64,000 nucleotides of DNA from the NCBI GenBank assembly GCA_028386065.3, contig JAKUCV010007453.1, positions 63,607 through 127,606 on the forward strand. The letters are read 5' to 3'. Below the pieces are notes generated by a model, which did not search any database, was not told the DNA's origin, and was given only the letters and a program-made list of their open reading frames with translations. The translations under genes and the position numbers were made by a program. Positions 45,641-58,546 of the stretch are shown here, one piece after another (position 1 is the first letter of the stretch; each line of letters begins with the position of its first letter). The DNA comes from Turnera subulata. Taxonomy: Eukaryota; Streptophyta; Magnoliopsida; Malpighiales; Passifloraceae.

Positions 45641-46455
45641 AAAATTGTTGAGCTGTTTTTTAGGTGTTAGTGTTTTGATTGCAATGCAGCACACTTGGCA
45701 TATGCTGTTGAGTTAAGACATGTTCAATGCTTGTAATTTTCTTTTAACCAGCCAATAAGTGCAATATGATGAATTAATGGCCCTGTAATTTTGTCAAGTG
45801 ATCACTGCGGGCTGCTGATTGTTGTTTGGTTAGAAGTTTAAATGAAATAAATTTGAATGGTGTTGCCTGGTGTGGATTTAAGATTTAAAATCAGTTTTAT
45901 GGCCGCTTGTCAAACCACTTGCTGGTTCACAACTTGCAATTGCAGCGTTTTAATTAGGACTTTCTGTCTTGTTACTGATAGATTGCTGGAGTAGATACAC
46001 CAACCAAATAGTGGCTTGCTGTTGGGTGGGAGAGGGTTGTGGCATTTTGGCACAGGAACAATACTATTTATTGTTAGATTCTTGATTGTTATAAGTTACA
46101 CACAATGTTCTGTTTGGCACCTAGAGAGGTTGTTAGGAGATAGCTCTTGTCAGAGAGGTAGTTATAGTTTTTCTTTATTTAGGCTTGTTTTGTTTCTTTC
46201 TGTCTACCATGTCAACTCGTCCCTTCTCTGCAACCTAGGAGATGAATCTTTGCTTCTTAACCGAGAGAAGATCTTTATCTAAAGCTTTTTGTATCATCTG
46301 GCGGTAAGTAAAAGTATGAGTTTGAATATGGTAATTTGGCTGGGAGTTGTGTAGATGTAAATGAAAAATCTACAAGTTTAGGTAGACTTTACAGCTTGTT
46401 GCTTGATTAGAGGAGTTTCATCCTTATGATGACACGGATACAGTGACGACAGAGT
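45641..46455. other. Unrecognised DNA upstream of the Copia insertion
   Basis: This is possibly intron or flank of the SufD-like gene that resumes at 54578, since the Copia target duplication AGAGT sits at 46451-46455. I see no convincing SufD exon here. Confidence 0.35.
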
Positions 46456-48013
46456 TGTTAGTAATGTGCCCAAAAGCCAATCAATGGATGATCGTATGTA
46501 GTCATGTATATATACATTAAGGTTATTCCAATAAATATGTTTATGAGATAAATGCTTGCACATATTTATAACCCTAGAATATTATATATTCTTAAATGTC
46601 CCTAGTCGATTATTATTATGAATGGGTTGTAATAATAAATTAAGACTAGCGTATGTTGAGAATTATATGAGATATGAATTCTACATACGGATAAAAGTTA
46701 GAGAACTTGTGGACTGGACCGACCCACATAAGAACCCTACATTGAACGTTATATGGTTGTTATTAGTGGTTCTTATATGTATTGTCCTTAGACCTGAGAT
46801 CATCAAGGTTCCCAACATATGAGTCGTATACTTTGATATTATTCCTAGTCACTCGTAACTGAGTAAACGTAAGGGTAATCATTGGGTATATGACGTAATG
46901 TGTAGCGGGTTTTGATCGATCAAGATGGGATACGTCCAACCCATATAACGGGTATATTATCAGATGGGCCTCTTGGTAGAGTTAAACTGTAAATGTGTGG
47001 CCACGCTCGGATTATATGATATGGTGATATCATGAGTATCCAGTTTTACACAGTTAACTCGGGGATCAAGAAACTAAGATTAAACATATACGAGATTGAC
47101 ATTTTCCATGTCTCGTGTTTAATCTTGATAATGGGACGAAAGGACGATGACATGTTTCCGACGCATATTGAATCAGTATTGATCTTGTTGTTTGGGTAGC
47201 AATGATGTGTTGCTAGACACCGCTCATTGTTTATAATTGTAAAATGAGATTTTACAATTATTGCCAAACGTTACAAGTGCCTACAGGGTCACACACTTAG
47301 AACTGTTGATTTGAACTGGTGGTTGAACCATGGTTGGACCGTGGTTCGACTAGGTAGGTGGATCATGGTTGAACCTTGGTTGGACCATGGTTGGACCGGG
47401 TCGTTTTGGGTTGATTTGGTTCACTAATTATCAGAATTATTGAACCAAAATTAATGCCATATGATGTGTAATCCTATTAATGCTTAGTGGAGCATCCATT
47501 AATACTTAGTGGAGCATTAAGACATAGTGGAGACATGATTAGGCTTAAAGTATAATCATGATGGTTAATGCATGATGATGTTGGCCATTGTCTCATTAAT
47601 CTATGCATTAATTGTGTGTATAAATAGGGCTTGATAATCAGATTATCAACACACACAACATTCACACACAATTTAGATTAACACTTCATTCTTTGAGAAA
47701 GAAAGAAGCACATATAAACACTAGTTTCTAGCTCTCGAAAATTCTGCAGCTAGCACTGCAGTTCGGGAGTGCTCGGGTTAGTTATCGTGAGACGGTTGCT
47801 AGCAGTCATCAACGGTTCGTGTAGATACTGTAGAGGAGCCGGATTTCTTGTTAGGTTCTTACTGATTCTACACTACAGTTGGGTGAAAGACCTCAACCAA
47901 GCAAGGTACGAAAAATTATTATTCGGTTTAGTTAGCTTCACTTGGATCCTCCATGAGTACCGGGTCTTTCTGCTGCGTTTTGATTGTCAAGTTTGCATGC
48001 TCGGTTACTTACA
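46456..48013 (+). repeat. 5' LTR of the Copia element
   Basis: 1558 bp, nearly identical by eye to 53037-54572; the main difference is a short deletion in the second copy near 53930. TATAAATAGGG near 47620 is a likely promoter. Confidence 0.95.
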
Positions 48014-48014
48014 G

Positions 48015-48027
48015 TGGTAGCGGAGCC
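48015..48027 (+). promoter_or_regulatory. Primer binding site of the Copia element
   Basis: TGGTAGCGGAGCC starts one base after the LTR; it differs from the usual Copia TGGTATCAGAGCC by two bases. Confidence 0.75.
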
Positions 48028-48569
48028 TCTTGTGAAATGCTAAATCGAATTTGTTGTGCATATGTATGATATGCTCATATTGATATATATGATATGCTGT
48101 ATGTGATGTAGCATGTTCATGATATGTTGAATTCATTTTTGTATGTGTGATATATGTTGAGGTTTGTTTTTGTCAAAAGTGTTTGACAACAAATACTTGA
48201 TTGGTATGTGATATCAATCAAGATGTTTTTGGCAGTAAGTCAAATGAGTTCGACAAGGAAAATCGATTGTCGGTTTTCGTATAGATCGATTATCTTTCTA
48301 GTACGATTGTCGTCCTTTGTCAGGTGCAAGGTTGTGAATTAATACACTGTGCAAGTGAGTCCTGTCAAGGAGGCTGGGTTTTAAGTGAACCTTTGTTCCT
48401 TCAGTCTTTCCTGGAAATTTATCTTGGAATGATAATTCTATCTTAGGAGATCGGCTACGCCATCTTTCCTGGGAATTATCGAATCAGTTCAATTCACTTC
48501 TTGTACGGCACTATTCACCACAAGAAATTTCCTAGATCGAGGAGCTAGTCAGTCTTTGATCACAAGTTA

Positions 48570-48716
48570 AACATCGATGTTCAAGAGTCAAACATCGATG
48601 TTCAAGAGTCAGACATCGATGTTCAAGAGTTAAACATCGATGTTCTTGAACACTGCCAAGTAGTTGGGAGAATCAGATTCTCACAACATCGATGTTCAAT
48701 GTTAGACATCGATGTT
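48570..48716 (+). repeat. Array of ACATCGATGT palindromes in the Copia leader
   Basis: The perfect palindrome ACATCGATGT occurs at 48571, 48592, 48613 and 48634, exactly 21 bases apart with spacer TCAAGAGTYAR, and again at 48686 and 48706. It lies in the untranslated leader between primer site and gag. Confidence 0.95.
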
Positions 48717-49289
48717 CTTATGTATTTTTGGTTTCCAATTTTACAAAACATCAATATATGATTTATCAAGAACATGCATATGATGTATAGGAATAATATG
48801 TTGATGCAAATATTAAGTTCCTCTTGTGTTGCCTTCCATGATAAGCACTCATCATTGCTTAGATCAATACTTGGTAGGTTTTGCCAAAGCAAGGTGCCAG
48901 TATTTATCCTAGCAAGGTATGACGGGATAATTGTAATATCCGAACTGCTTGTTATGGGTTGAACTTAACTAGGTCATCTCAATAGGATTGAGGACTTAGA
49001 GGCAAGGAGTTGAGCTAAGTCTATGAGATAGACAAGAACAAGTGTTGTTCACTCAACTATCCAAGAGTTACATGAGATGTAATTGACAAGAGTTGTCTAC
49101 CTAAATAACTATGATATAAAAAGTGATCAGCCAAAGCTGACTTATCTTGTAGTGAAATATGGATCTTGGCCTACTCATAATTATCTTGATTTATTTAGTA
49201 GGAGCATCATTTAATAAAATTCCTTATTAAGTGATTTTATGAATACATGACTCTTATTTGTGTAAGTTGATCAATGTTGTAGAGTTATC

Positions 49290-52200
49290 ATGGCACAAAA
49301 CACTAGTACACAATCTCTGTGATTGGTCCTTTAGAAGGAAAAGCTGAATGGGAATAACTTCCTAAAGTGGCATCGCAATTTGAGGATAGTCCTCAAACAA
49401 GAAAAGAAGTTGTATGTCCTTGAAGGGACCGTTCCAAATGAACCGGTGCCTAATGCTCCTAGGGCGGAAAGAGATGCTTACAAGAAGCATGTTGATGATG
49501 CATTGAATGTTGCATACCTTATGCTTTTTAACATGGACTCTGAGCTTCAGAAGCAACATGAGAACTTGGGTGCTTTCGATATAATCGAACACCTGAAAAT
49601 GCTCTTTGAAGAGCAAGCAAGGCATGAGAGGTATGAGACCTCTAAGGCATTGTTCCAATGCAAGATGGCTGAGTCATCACCGGTGAGACCTCATGTGCTC
49701 AAAATGAATGGATATATTGAGAGCCTTGAGGGTCTAGATTTTCCTTTGCAAAAGGAGTTGGCTGTTGATCTAGTCCTGCAATCGTTGCCGGATAGTTACA
49801 GCCAATTTGTCATGAATTTCAATATGAATCATTTTGACAAATCCTTGTCTGAGTTGCTTAACATGTTAGGAACAGTTGAGCAACAAATGAAGGCAAACAA
49901 ATCCAACAACATTTTGATGGTTGGAAAAGGCAAAGGAAAGGGTAAAGCCAAGTTTTACAAGAAGAAGAAATGTGCCAAAAAGTTTGGTGCATGTGCATCT
50001 TCTGTTCCCATGTGCTGAAACCCAAAGGTGGTATTGCAAAGGAAGGACAATATTTCCATTGCAACAAACCTGGCCACTGGAAGCGTAACTGCCCTGTTTA
50101 CCTTGAAGAGGTGAAGAAACAGAAGGGAAGTAAGACAACCACTTCAGGTATTTTTGTTATAGAATCTAATATCTCTATCTCTACATCATGGGTATTAGAT
50201 ACCGCATGTGGTTCTCATATTTGTGTAAATGTGCAAGAACTGAGAAAGAGTAGAAGATTAGCAAAGGGAGAGATAGACCTGCGCATTGGAAATGGAGCAA
50301 GAGTTGCTGCATTAGCCGTAAGGACTTACCATCTATCTTTACCGAGTGGTTTGGTTTTGGAACTTGATGATTGCTATTATGTACCTACTATAAGCAGGAA
50401 TTTGATTTCTATCTCTTGTCTGGACAAGAAAGGTTTTTCATTTTTAATAAAGAATAATTGTTGTTCTATTTATTTCAATGATATTTATTATGGTGGTGCA
50501 TATTTGAGCAATGGTTTGTACGTTCTAAACCTAGAAACACCAATCTATAACATTAATACGAAGAAGGTTAGATTAAACGATTCTAATGAAACCTTTTTCT
50601 GGCATTGTCGTTTGGGCCATATAAACGAAACTCGTATTTCTTCTAAACTCCATAAAGATGGACTCTTAAACTCATTTGATTTTGAATCATATGAGACATG
50701 CGAGTCATGTTCATTAGGCAAAATGACGAAGGCTCCTTTTGCTGGTAAAGGTGAAAAAGCTTCGGACTTGTTAGGTCTTATACATTCTGATGTATGTGGA
50801 CCTATGTCAACACAGGCTAGATGTGGTTTTCAGTACTTCATTACATTTACTGATGATTACAGTAGACATGGCTATGTGTATCTTATGAAACACAAGTCAG
50901 AATCCTTTGAAAAGTTCAAAGAATTCAAGAATGAAGTGCAGAATCAACTCGGCAAGAGTATTAAAATGCTTCGATCTGATCGAGGAGGTGAATACTTAGA
51001 CCGAGATTTTCTTGATCATCTAAAACAATGTGGTATTGTATCATAACTTACTCCACCAGGTACGCCTCAATGGAATGGTGTATCTAAAAGGAGGAATAGA
51101 ACTTTGTTAAACATGGTTCGTTCTATGATGAGTCAAGCTGACCTTCCTTCTTCATTTCGGGGACATGCATTATTAAGTGTTGCCTTTACACTTAATCGTG
51201 TTCCATCTAAATCGGTTGAAAAGACACCATATGAGATATGGACAGGGAAGCGTCCCAATTTGTCTTTTATGAGGATCTGGGGTTGTGAAGCTTTCGTGAG
51301 ACAAGAAGCATCAGATAAACTCGGCCCTAAATCCGTCAAGTGCCTCTTTGTAGGATATCCTAAGGAAACTAAAGGATATTATTTTTATAATCCCGTAGAG
51401 CACAAAGTGTTTGTTGCTCGTACTGCTATTTTTCTAGAAAGAGAATTCATTTCTAGAAAGATCAGTGGGAGAAAAATAGAACTCGAAGAAGTTCGAGGTA
51501 TAGAGGCTGAGATGGAACAAGGACAGGAACCACAAGATGTTGTGGGTGAAAAACCTGTGCTTGTAACACATGGACTACGTAGGTCTGATAGGATTAGGCA
51601 TGAGCCTGAGAAATATGAATTTCTTATGACTCATACTGGAGACGTGATGCTCATAGAAGAGGATGAGTCCACTTCCTATCGGTAGGCTATTACGGGTCCA
51701 GACTCTAAGAAGTGGCTAGAAGCCATGAATTCGGAGATGGAATCCATGTATGAAAACAAGGTATGGACCTTGGTTGATCCACCTGAAGGGGTAAAACCTA
51801 TTGGGTGCAAGTGGGTCTTTAAGAAAAAGACCGACATGGATGGTAATGTGATTACCTTTAAAGGGAGATTGGTTGCGAAAGGTTTCAAGCAGGTTCATGG
51901 TATTGACTATGATGAAACTTTCTCACCAGTTGCCATGGTTAAATCCATCCGGATTGTATTGGCTATAGCAGCATACCATGATTATGAGATATGGCAAATG
52001 GATGTTCAAAACCGCAAAGGAATTACCTTTAGAAAATCTCCTACACATGTACTGTGTTGGACTTCCAAAACAGTGAGGTCTTTTACGATTGTTCCATACG
52101 TTCAACGTTTCTAGGTAAATACCTAATTTCGTTCGAAGATCCTCAACCTTAGAAGCAAAACTACTTCATTAGTTTGTCAAACCAAAGTAATTTTTACTTC

Positions 52201-53000
52201 TACTGCCATGTGTTAACAAGAAGGTTAGTGGGAGCACAATCGTTTTCTTGTTATTGTATGTTGACGACATTCTACTCATTGGGAATGATATACCGACACT
52301 ACAGTCTGTAAAGACTTGGTTAGGAAAGAATTTCTCAATGAAGGACTTAGGAGAAGCTGCCTATGTGCTAGGTATAAAGATCTATAGAGATAGATCCAAA
52401 AGGCTTCTTGGGCTAAGTCAAAGTACATATATTGATAAGGTGCTAAAGAGGTTTAGCATGCAAGATTCCAAGAAAGGTTTCTTGCCCATGTCATATGGCG
52501 TATCTCTCTCAAAGAATCAATGTCCTAGAACATCTAAGGAGAGAGAGCGGATGAGTAAGATTCCTTATGCATCAGCAATAGGATCTATCATGTATGCCAT
52601 GCTATGTACTCGACCGGATGTCGCATATGCATTAAGTGTCACAAGCAGATACCAATCTGTTTCCGGTGAAAGTCACTGAACAGCGGTTAAGAACATCCTT
52701 AAGTACTTGAGAAGGACTAAGGATGCATTCCTTGTTTATGGAAGCGTTGATGAGCTTGTTGTAAAGGGTTACACAGATGCTAGCTTCCAAACTGACAGGG
52801 ATGACTTTAGATCGCAGTCAGGTAATGTGTTTTGTCTTGGAGTTGGTGCTGTTTGCTGGAAGAGTTCCAAGCAAGAAACAGTTGTCGACTCTACAACTGG
52901 GGCTGTACAAAGTTCCTTCTGAGAACTATGTAGCAGATCCTTTGACTGAGCCTCTCACATAGCGGAAGCATGATGGTCATGCTACATCCATTGGTATTAG
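49290..53000 (+). pseudogene. Copia gag-pol, broken
   Basis: Gag starts at ATG 49290 but hits a stop within a few codons; its body is visible from 49380 (IVLKQEKKLYVLEGTVP). The CCHC knuckle is CNKPGHWKRNC (about 50060), the protease SWVLDTACGSHIC (about 50190), the integrase HCRLGHI..TDDYSRHGYVYL (50600-50880), RT pieces WVFKKKTDMDG and LLYVDDILLIG (51810; 52248) and the RNase H end VADPLTEPLT (52930). Stops at 51044 and 51683, a scrambled RT section (52010-52250) and a deletion within RNase H show that it is dead. Confidence 0.9.
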
Positions 53001-53036
53001 ATACATGGATGATTGGCTTTAGTGCAAGTGGGAAAT

Positions 53037-54572
53037 TGTTAGTAATGTGCCCAAAAGCCAATCAATGGATGATCGTATGTCGTCATGTACATATACATTA
53101 AGGTTATTCCAATAAATATGTTTATGAGATAAACGCTTACGCATATTTATAACCCTAGAATATTATATATTCTTAAATGTCCCTAGTCGATTATTATTAT
53201 GGATGGGTTGTAATAATAAATTAAGACTAGCGTATGTTGAGAATTATATGAGATATGAATTCTACATACGGATAAAAGTTAGAGAACTTGTGGACTAGAC
53301 CGACCCACATAAGAACCCTACATGGAACGTTATATGGTTGTCATTAGTGGTTCTTATATGTATTGTCCTTAGACCTGAGATCATCAAGGTTCCCAACATA
53401 TGAGTCGTATACTTTGATATTATTCCTAGTCACCCGTAACTGAGTAGACGTAAGGGTAATCATTGGGTATATGACGTAATGTGTAGCGGGTTTTGATCGA
53501 TCAAGATGGGATACGTCCAACCCATATAACGGGTATATTATTAGATGGGCCTCTTGGTAGAGTTAAACTGTAAATGCGTGGCCACTCTCGGATTATATGA
53601 TATGGTGATATCATGAGTATCCGGTTTTACACAGTTAACTCGGGGATCAAGAAACTAAGATTAAACATATACGAGATTGACGTTTTCCATGTCTCGTGTT
53701 TAATCTTGATAATGGGACGAAAGGACGATGACATGTTTCCGAGGCATATTGAATCAGTATTGATCTTGTTGTTTGGGTAGCAATGATGTGTTGCTAGACA
53801 CCGCTCATTGTTTATAATTGTAAAATGAGATTTTACAATTATTGTCAAACGTTACAAGTGCCTACAGGGTCACACACTTAGAATTGTTGATTCGAGCTGG
53901 TGGTTGAACCATGGTTGGACCGTGGTTCGACCAGGTGGGTGGACCATGGTTGGGCCGAGTCATTTTGGGCTGATTTGGTTCACTAATTATCAGAATTATT
54001 GAATCAAAATTAATGCCATATGATGTGTAATCCCATTAATGTTTAGTAGAGCATCTATTAATGCTTAGTGGAGCATTAAGACATAGTAGAGACATGATTA
54101 GGCTTAAAGTATAATCATGATGGTTAATGCATGATGATGTTGGCCATTGTCTCATTAATCTATGCATTAATTGTGTGTATAAATAGGGCTTGATAATCAG
54201 ATTATCAACACACACAACATTCACACATAATTTAGATTAACACTTCATTCTTTGAGAAAGAAAGAAGCACATATAAACACTAGTTTCTAGCTCTCGAAAA
54301 TTCTGCAACTAGCACTGCGGTTCGGGAGTGCTCGGGTTAGTGATCGTGAGACGGTTTCTAGCAGTCATCAACGGTTCGTGTAGATACCGTAGAGGAGCCG
54401 GATTTCTTGTCGGGTTCTTGCTGATTCTACACTACAGTTGGGTAAAAGACCTCAACCAAGCAAGGTACGAAAAATTGTTATTCGGTTTAGTTAGCTTCAC
54501 TTGGATCCTCCATGAGTACCGGGTCTTTCCGCTGCGTTTTGATTGTCAAGTTTGCATGCCCGGTTACTTACA
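53037..54572 (+). repeat. 3' LTR of the Copia element
   Basis: Partner of 46456-48013; followed directly by the AGAGT target duplication. Confidence 0.95.
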
Positions 54573-54577
54573 AGAGT

Positions 54578-55530
54578 AATAAACTTTTCATTTGACTGTT
54601 GGTGACCAGACTCAAGATCTACACAGTAGACTTGTTTTAGACCATCTAAGAGCTTATTCTCGGCAGATTCACAAGTGCATTGTAGCTCATTCACAAGGAC
54701 AAGCTGTATTTGATGGGAATGTAAAAGTTAATAGGTATGTTCATCCTACTGGAGATAATCTTCGAGAATTTGCATATGCTTTTATTATTTTACTTCTCTT
54801 GGTATGCTGAACTATATATTTACCTTCACTCTTGGCATGATTTCAATATTCCTGACTGAATATAGTTTCATTTCCTCATCAAATGATAGTATTAGAACTA
54901 CTTTCATGTTTGCTTGATGATGCTTGTGCCTGTATTGTTTAATCAGCCCGAATTCAGGTCAGTTATTTATCTGAAATCTGTCCTGTAACTTGAGCATGTT
55001 GGAGCATCATCTTAAAAAATCTACGTACAGTTAAGTCATAAATGCCATCTCTTTTGTTCTTGGTCGTCTCAATATATCGGGAAAATGGATGAAGACTGAT
55101 ATGTGCAATGTCCAGTATGTTCAAGAATCGTAGTAAAGACTTAGACTATCATCATGTGATACTATTCCTTAAACTTCTTTAGAATATCATGCAATAACTG
55201 TTAGTGATCTTTTCTTCTTTGTTTTTGAGGAGTATGCTGTACAGTTTTTAATTTCTTAAGAACCATGGTTACATCGTGCAGATCGATATGCACAGTAGAC
55301 AGATGCAGGGCAGTTAACAAGGCCCTCCTTCTTGAACCTCGTGCAACTGTTAATGTCAAACCCAATCTTCAAATTATTGCTGATGATGTAAAATGCTCGC
55401 ACGGAGCTGCAATAAGTGACCAGCTGGAGGAAAGCCAATTATTCTACTTCCAGGCACGTGGTATCGACTCAGAGACGGCTAGAAAAGCTCCCGTGTTCTC
55501 CTCTGGAGCCGATGTTGGAGGATTTTTATA
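54578..55530 (+). pseudogene. SufD / ABCI7-like Fe-S cluster assembly gene fragment
   Basis: Piece 1 (about 54590-54734) encodes TVGDQTQDLHSRLVLDH and HKCIVAHSQGQAVFDGNVKV, ending at a GT donor. Piece 2 (about 55287-55530) encodes YAQ, a TAG stop (55296-55298), DAGQL, then after a 2-base shift LLEPRATVNVKPNLQIIADD, VKCSHGAAISD and LEESQLFYFQARGID, ending with a degraded tail. These match the beta-helix core of plastid SufD, a scaffold subunit of the SufBCD complex for Fe-S cluster assembly. Nonsense and frame errors show a pseudogene. The Copia element sits immediately upstream of piece 1. Confidence 0.85.
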
Positions 55531-55551
55531 ATATAAGATGAATTATATTTG

Positions 55552-55702
55552 TACCTTTTGGTGTAAAAGGTATCTACTGGAAATGAGTTTAAAAATGAAT
55601 AGTTACATCCTTTTGTATTGTGTCTTTTGGAAAAGATACAAATTTAAGTTTGAATTTAATGGATGTAACTTTTGGATTAAATGTGTCTTTTGGAAAAGAT
55701 AC
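55552..55702 (+). repeat. Hairpin repeats in the LTR-like region of Copia 2
   Basis: Three inverted-arm units: TACCTTTTGGTGTAAAAGGTA (arms of eight), then GTCTTTTGGAAAAGATAC twice (55622 and 55684). The first differs from the others at paired stem positions. Confidence 0.75.
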
Positions 55703-55933
55703 ATGAAGGCTTATAAATAGGCCACTCATTCTCATTTCCAGAGATCAGAAAGCATCCAAACGTACAAATAAATTGTGCTTTAGTTTCCCTCTTTTTCTCC
55801 AACTAATTTACTTACTATCCCTCTTTTCTTATCTATCAAATTTCTCCCACAAAATAAAAATACTTTGCCTTTTATATGGTATACTACTGCAGAAGTTACC
55901 ATATAAAATAGATATTCTGCCTATATTCGGGAA

Positions 55934-56214
55934 GTGATCAAGGGTTGTGGTGTTTATGCAAGACATCTCCAACCAGGGGCTTCATTGTATCTCCGAGGCA
56001 AATTTGCAAGACACCGTTGCATACCGACTTTAGAGAAAGTGGTGGTGGCAAATATTGTCTTAAGGAAAGTGGCATTAGCAGCACGCCTTGAAGCATCTGC
56101 AGTTATTATATTCACAGCCTTGTCTACTCCAGATCACCACACAGTGCAGGAAGCAGTGTACCAGTGTAGAAAGAAGCTTTTTGCTCCTACAATCTTAAGA
56201 CAATATTCGGCATT
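55934..56214 (+). other. Unidentified coding-like stretch in the Copia 2 leader
   Basis: An open frame contains VYARHLQPGASLYLRGKF and LAARLEASAVIIFTALS, with the composition and codon look of a real exon, but no Copia domain. It runs out of frame into gag at 56215. It may be a captured host exon; I could not name the family. Confidence 0.3.
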
Positions 56215-58546
56215 ATGGGGAAGAACAAGGTTGTTGTGCCAAAGGAGCCAAACTTCGCAAAGTTGGAGTGCTTTGATGATGGTTACTTTCGAAGATGGCA
56301 AAAGAAGATGCATTTTTTATTAGCTGCAATGGGAATTTTGTATGTTCTTAAGGAGCCCAGACCAGAAGAAAAGGAGGATGAAACAAAGAAGGATGCTATC
56401 AAGCGGAACAAATGGGATAATGATGATTGCATTGCCTTGGGAAGCATTCTCAATGGAATGTCAGACACCATGTTCGATACATACTATAACTCTGCTTCAG
56501 CAAAGGACTTGTGGGAGTTGCTTGAACAGAGATACTTAAAGGAGGATGCTACAAGTAAGAAGTTCATTGTCTCCAATTTCAATAATTATCGCATGGTAGA
56601 TAATAAATCTGTTATGGAGCAATTTCATGAAATTGAGCATATTCTTGGTACATTCAAGCATCATAATTTGAACATGGATGAAGGCATTATTGTAGCATCT
56701 ATTATAGATAAGTTGACTCCTTCTTGGAAAGAATTTAAGAAGCAGTTGAAGCACAAGAAAGAAGACATTAGTCTTTAAGCTCTTGGAAATGAACTCCGAA
56801 TTGAGGAGAGCCTTCGTAAAGAAGAAGAAGATAAAGAGCAAGATTCTCAAGTGTCAAAAGTACACTTGGTGGAGGATGGACAAGAAAACAAGTCTAAAAA
56901 GCAAAAATTTAGTAGCTTCAAAGACAATAAGTCCATCAAGAAAAAGGTTGTGTGCTTCAATTGCAACAAGCCAGTACACTACAAGTCTGAATGCCGACTT
57001 CTCAAAAGGAAGAAAGTTCAAGGCAAGAATGATGCACCATCAACTGATAAGTTTGTAGCCATGATTTCTGAAATCAATATGGTATAAGATGATGGTGCTT
57101 GGTGGATAGATTCCGGAGCAACAAAACATGTCTGCAAGGACAAAGATTTCTTCAAGACCTTTGAGCCCCTAGAAGATGGTTTAAGTTTATACATGGGGAA
57201 TGCTACTAAAGCAACTATCAAAGGCAAAGGAAGTGTTGATCTCGAGTTCACCTCTGGAAAGACACTTACACTTACAGAAGTGTACTATGTGCCTGAGATA
57301 AGGAAGAATCTTGTGTCCGGAAGTATACTAAACAAGTTTGGCTTCAAAATGGTTTTCGAGGCAGACAAATTTATTCTATCCAAGGGTGGTGTCTTTGTTG
57401 GCAAAGGCTACATGTATGAGAATATGTTCAAGTTAAATATCAATAATAAGAATAAGTATGTTGCTGCTTATACTGTTGATTCTTCTTCCTTTTCCTTATG
57501 GCATAATCGGTTAGGACATGTGAATGTTAGGAAAATGCAAGATATGATGAAAATGGAAATAATTCCTAACACTAACAAAAGTGATCAACAATGCAAAACA
57601 TGCATGCTTACTAAAATCACAAGACATCCATTCCTAAAAGTTGAAAGAAGTACTAAGATACTTGAATTGGTACATAGTGATGTTTGTGACATGCATAGTA
57701 ATCCTACTATTGGTGGAAAGAAGTATTTTGTTACTTTTATTGATGATTACTCTAGATTTTGCTATGTTTGTTTGTTGCATTCTAAAGATGAAGCAATGGA
57801 TAAATTTAGAGCATTTAAGCTAGAGGCTGAATTGCATTGTGAATCACATGTCAAAAGATTAAGAAATGATAGAGGTGGTGAATACTATGATCCAAGTTTC
57901 TTTAATTCAATTGGGATAGTCCATGAAACAACAGCTCCATATACACCACAACAAAATGGTGTTGCAGAACGCAAGAACCGTGTTCTGGTAGAGATGGCAA
58001 ATGCCATTCTCTCTAATTCCAGTTTGCGATTAGGATTTTGGGGTGAGGCAATATTAACTGCCACTTACATATTGAATCGAGTTCCTAATAAAAGGAGCAA
58101 GATCACCCCATATGAGTTTTGGAACAAAAGAAAACCAAATCTTTGTCATCTAAGAGTTTGGGGATGCAGAGCAATTGTGAGAGTTCTTGAGCCTAAGAAA
58201 AGGAAATTGGGCGAAAGAGGAATTGAATGCATATTCATAGGATATGCACATCATAGTAAGGCTTATAGGTTCATGGTTATAGAACCTAATGATACAATAA
58301 CAATTAATACTATTATTGAATCAAGGGATGCCTTATTTGATGAGACAAGATTCAATTCTATTCAAAAATCTATAGCATCTCCACTTGACATTCCAAACTC
58401 AAATACAAAAGAAGACTTAAGTGATGCACTTGAGCAAAGAAGGAGCAAAAGAGTTAAAAGAACTACACAGTCATCGGACTTTTATTACCTAGTTGAAGGT
58501 ACAAAAGAAGGTACTGTAAAAAACGAATTTTTTACCGGGGTATGGA
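56215..58546 (+). pseudogene. Copia 2 gag-protease-integrase, broken
   Basis: Gag (UBN2 type) begins MGKNKVVVPKEPNFAKLECF at 56215 and ends at a TAA (56776-56778) where the frame clearly continues (ALGNELRIEESLRKEEE). The CCHC knuckle CFNCNKPVHYKSEC has Val for the usual Gly. The protease is WWIDSGATKHVC (about 57100), after another stop near 57085. Integrase follows: LWHNRLGHVN, FIDDYSRFCYV and DRGGEYYDPSF to the GYAHHSKAYRF region (57193-58300). No reverse transcriptase or RNase H is present before the interrupting LTR. Confidence 0.9.

Larger units (their letters stand above)
46456..54572 (+). mobile_element. Full-length Copia LTR retrotransposon (long LTRs), decayed
   Basis: LTRs at 46456-48013 and 53037-54572 start TGTTAGTAATGTGCCC and end TTACTTACA. 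They are flanked by AGAGT on both sides (46451-46455 and 54573-54577). A primer site (TGGTAGCGGAGCC, 48015-48027), close to the initiator-Met tRNA complement, follows the 5' LTR, and a purine tract (AAGTGGGAAA) precedes the 3' LTR. Gag-protease-integrase-RT-RNase H order and LTRs of about 1.5 kb suggest an Angela-like Copia lineage. Confidence 0.95.
55540..58546 (+). mobile_element. Second Copia element, truncated after integrase
   Basis: An LTR-like region with a TATA box (TTATAAATAGG, about 55710) and hairpin repeats precedes gag-protease-integrase coding sequence in the Tnt1/Tork style. The frame stops just before reverse transcriptase, where a minus-strand LTR begins. The 5' edge is approximate and I found no clear primer site. 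Confidence 0.7.

Noticed and set aside
48570..48716. CRISPR-like array
   Set aside because: Repeat with regular spacing, but the spacers are nearly identical, the genome is a plant's, and the array sits inside a Copia leader.
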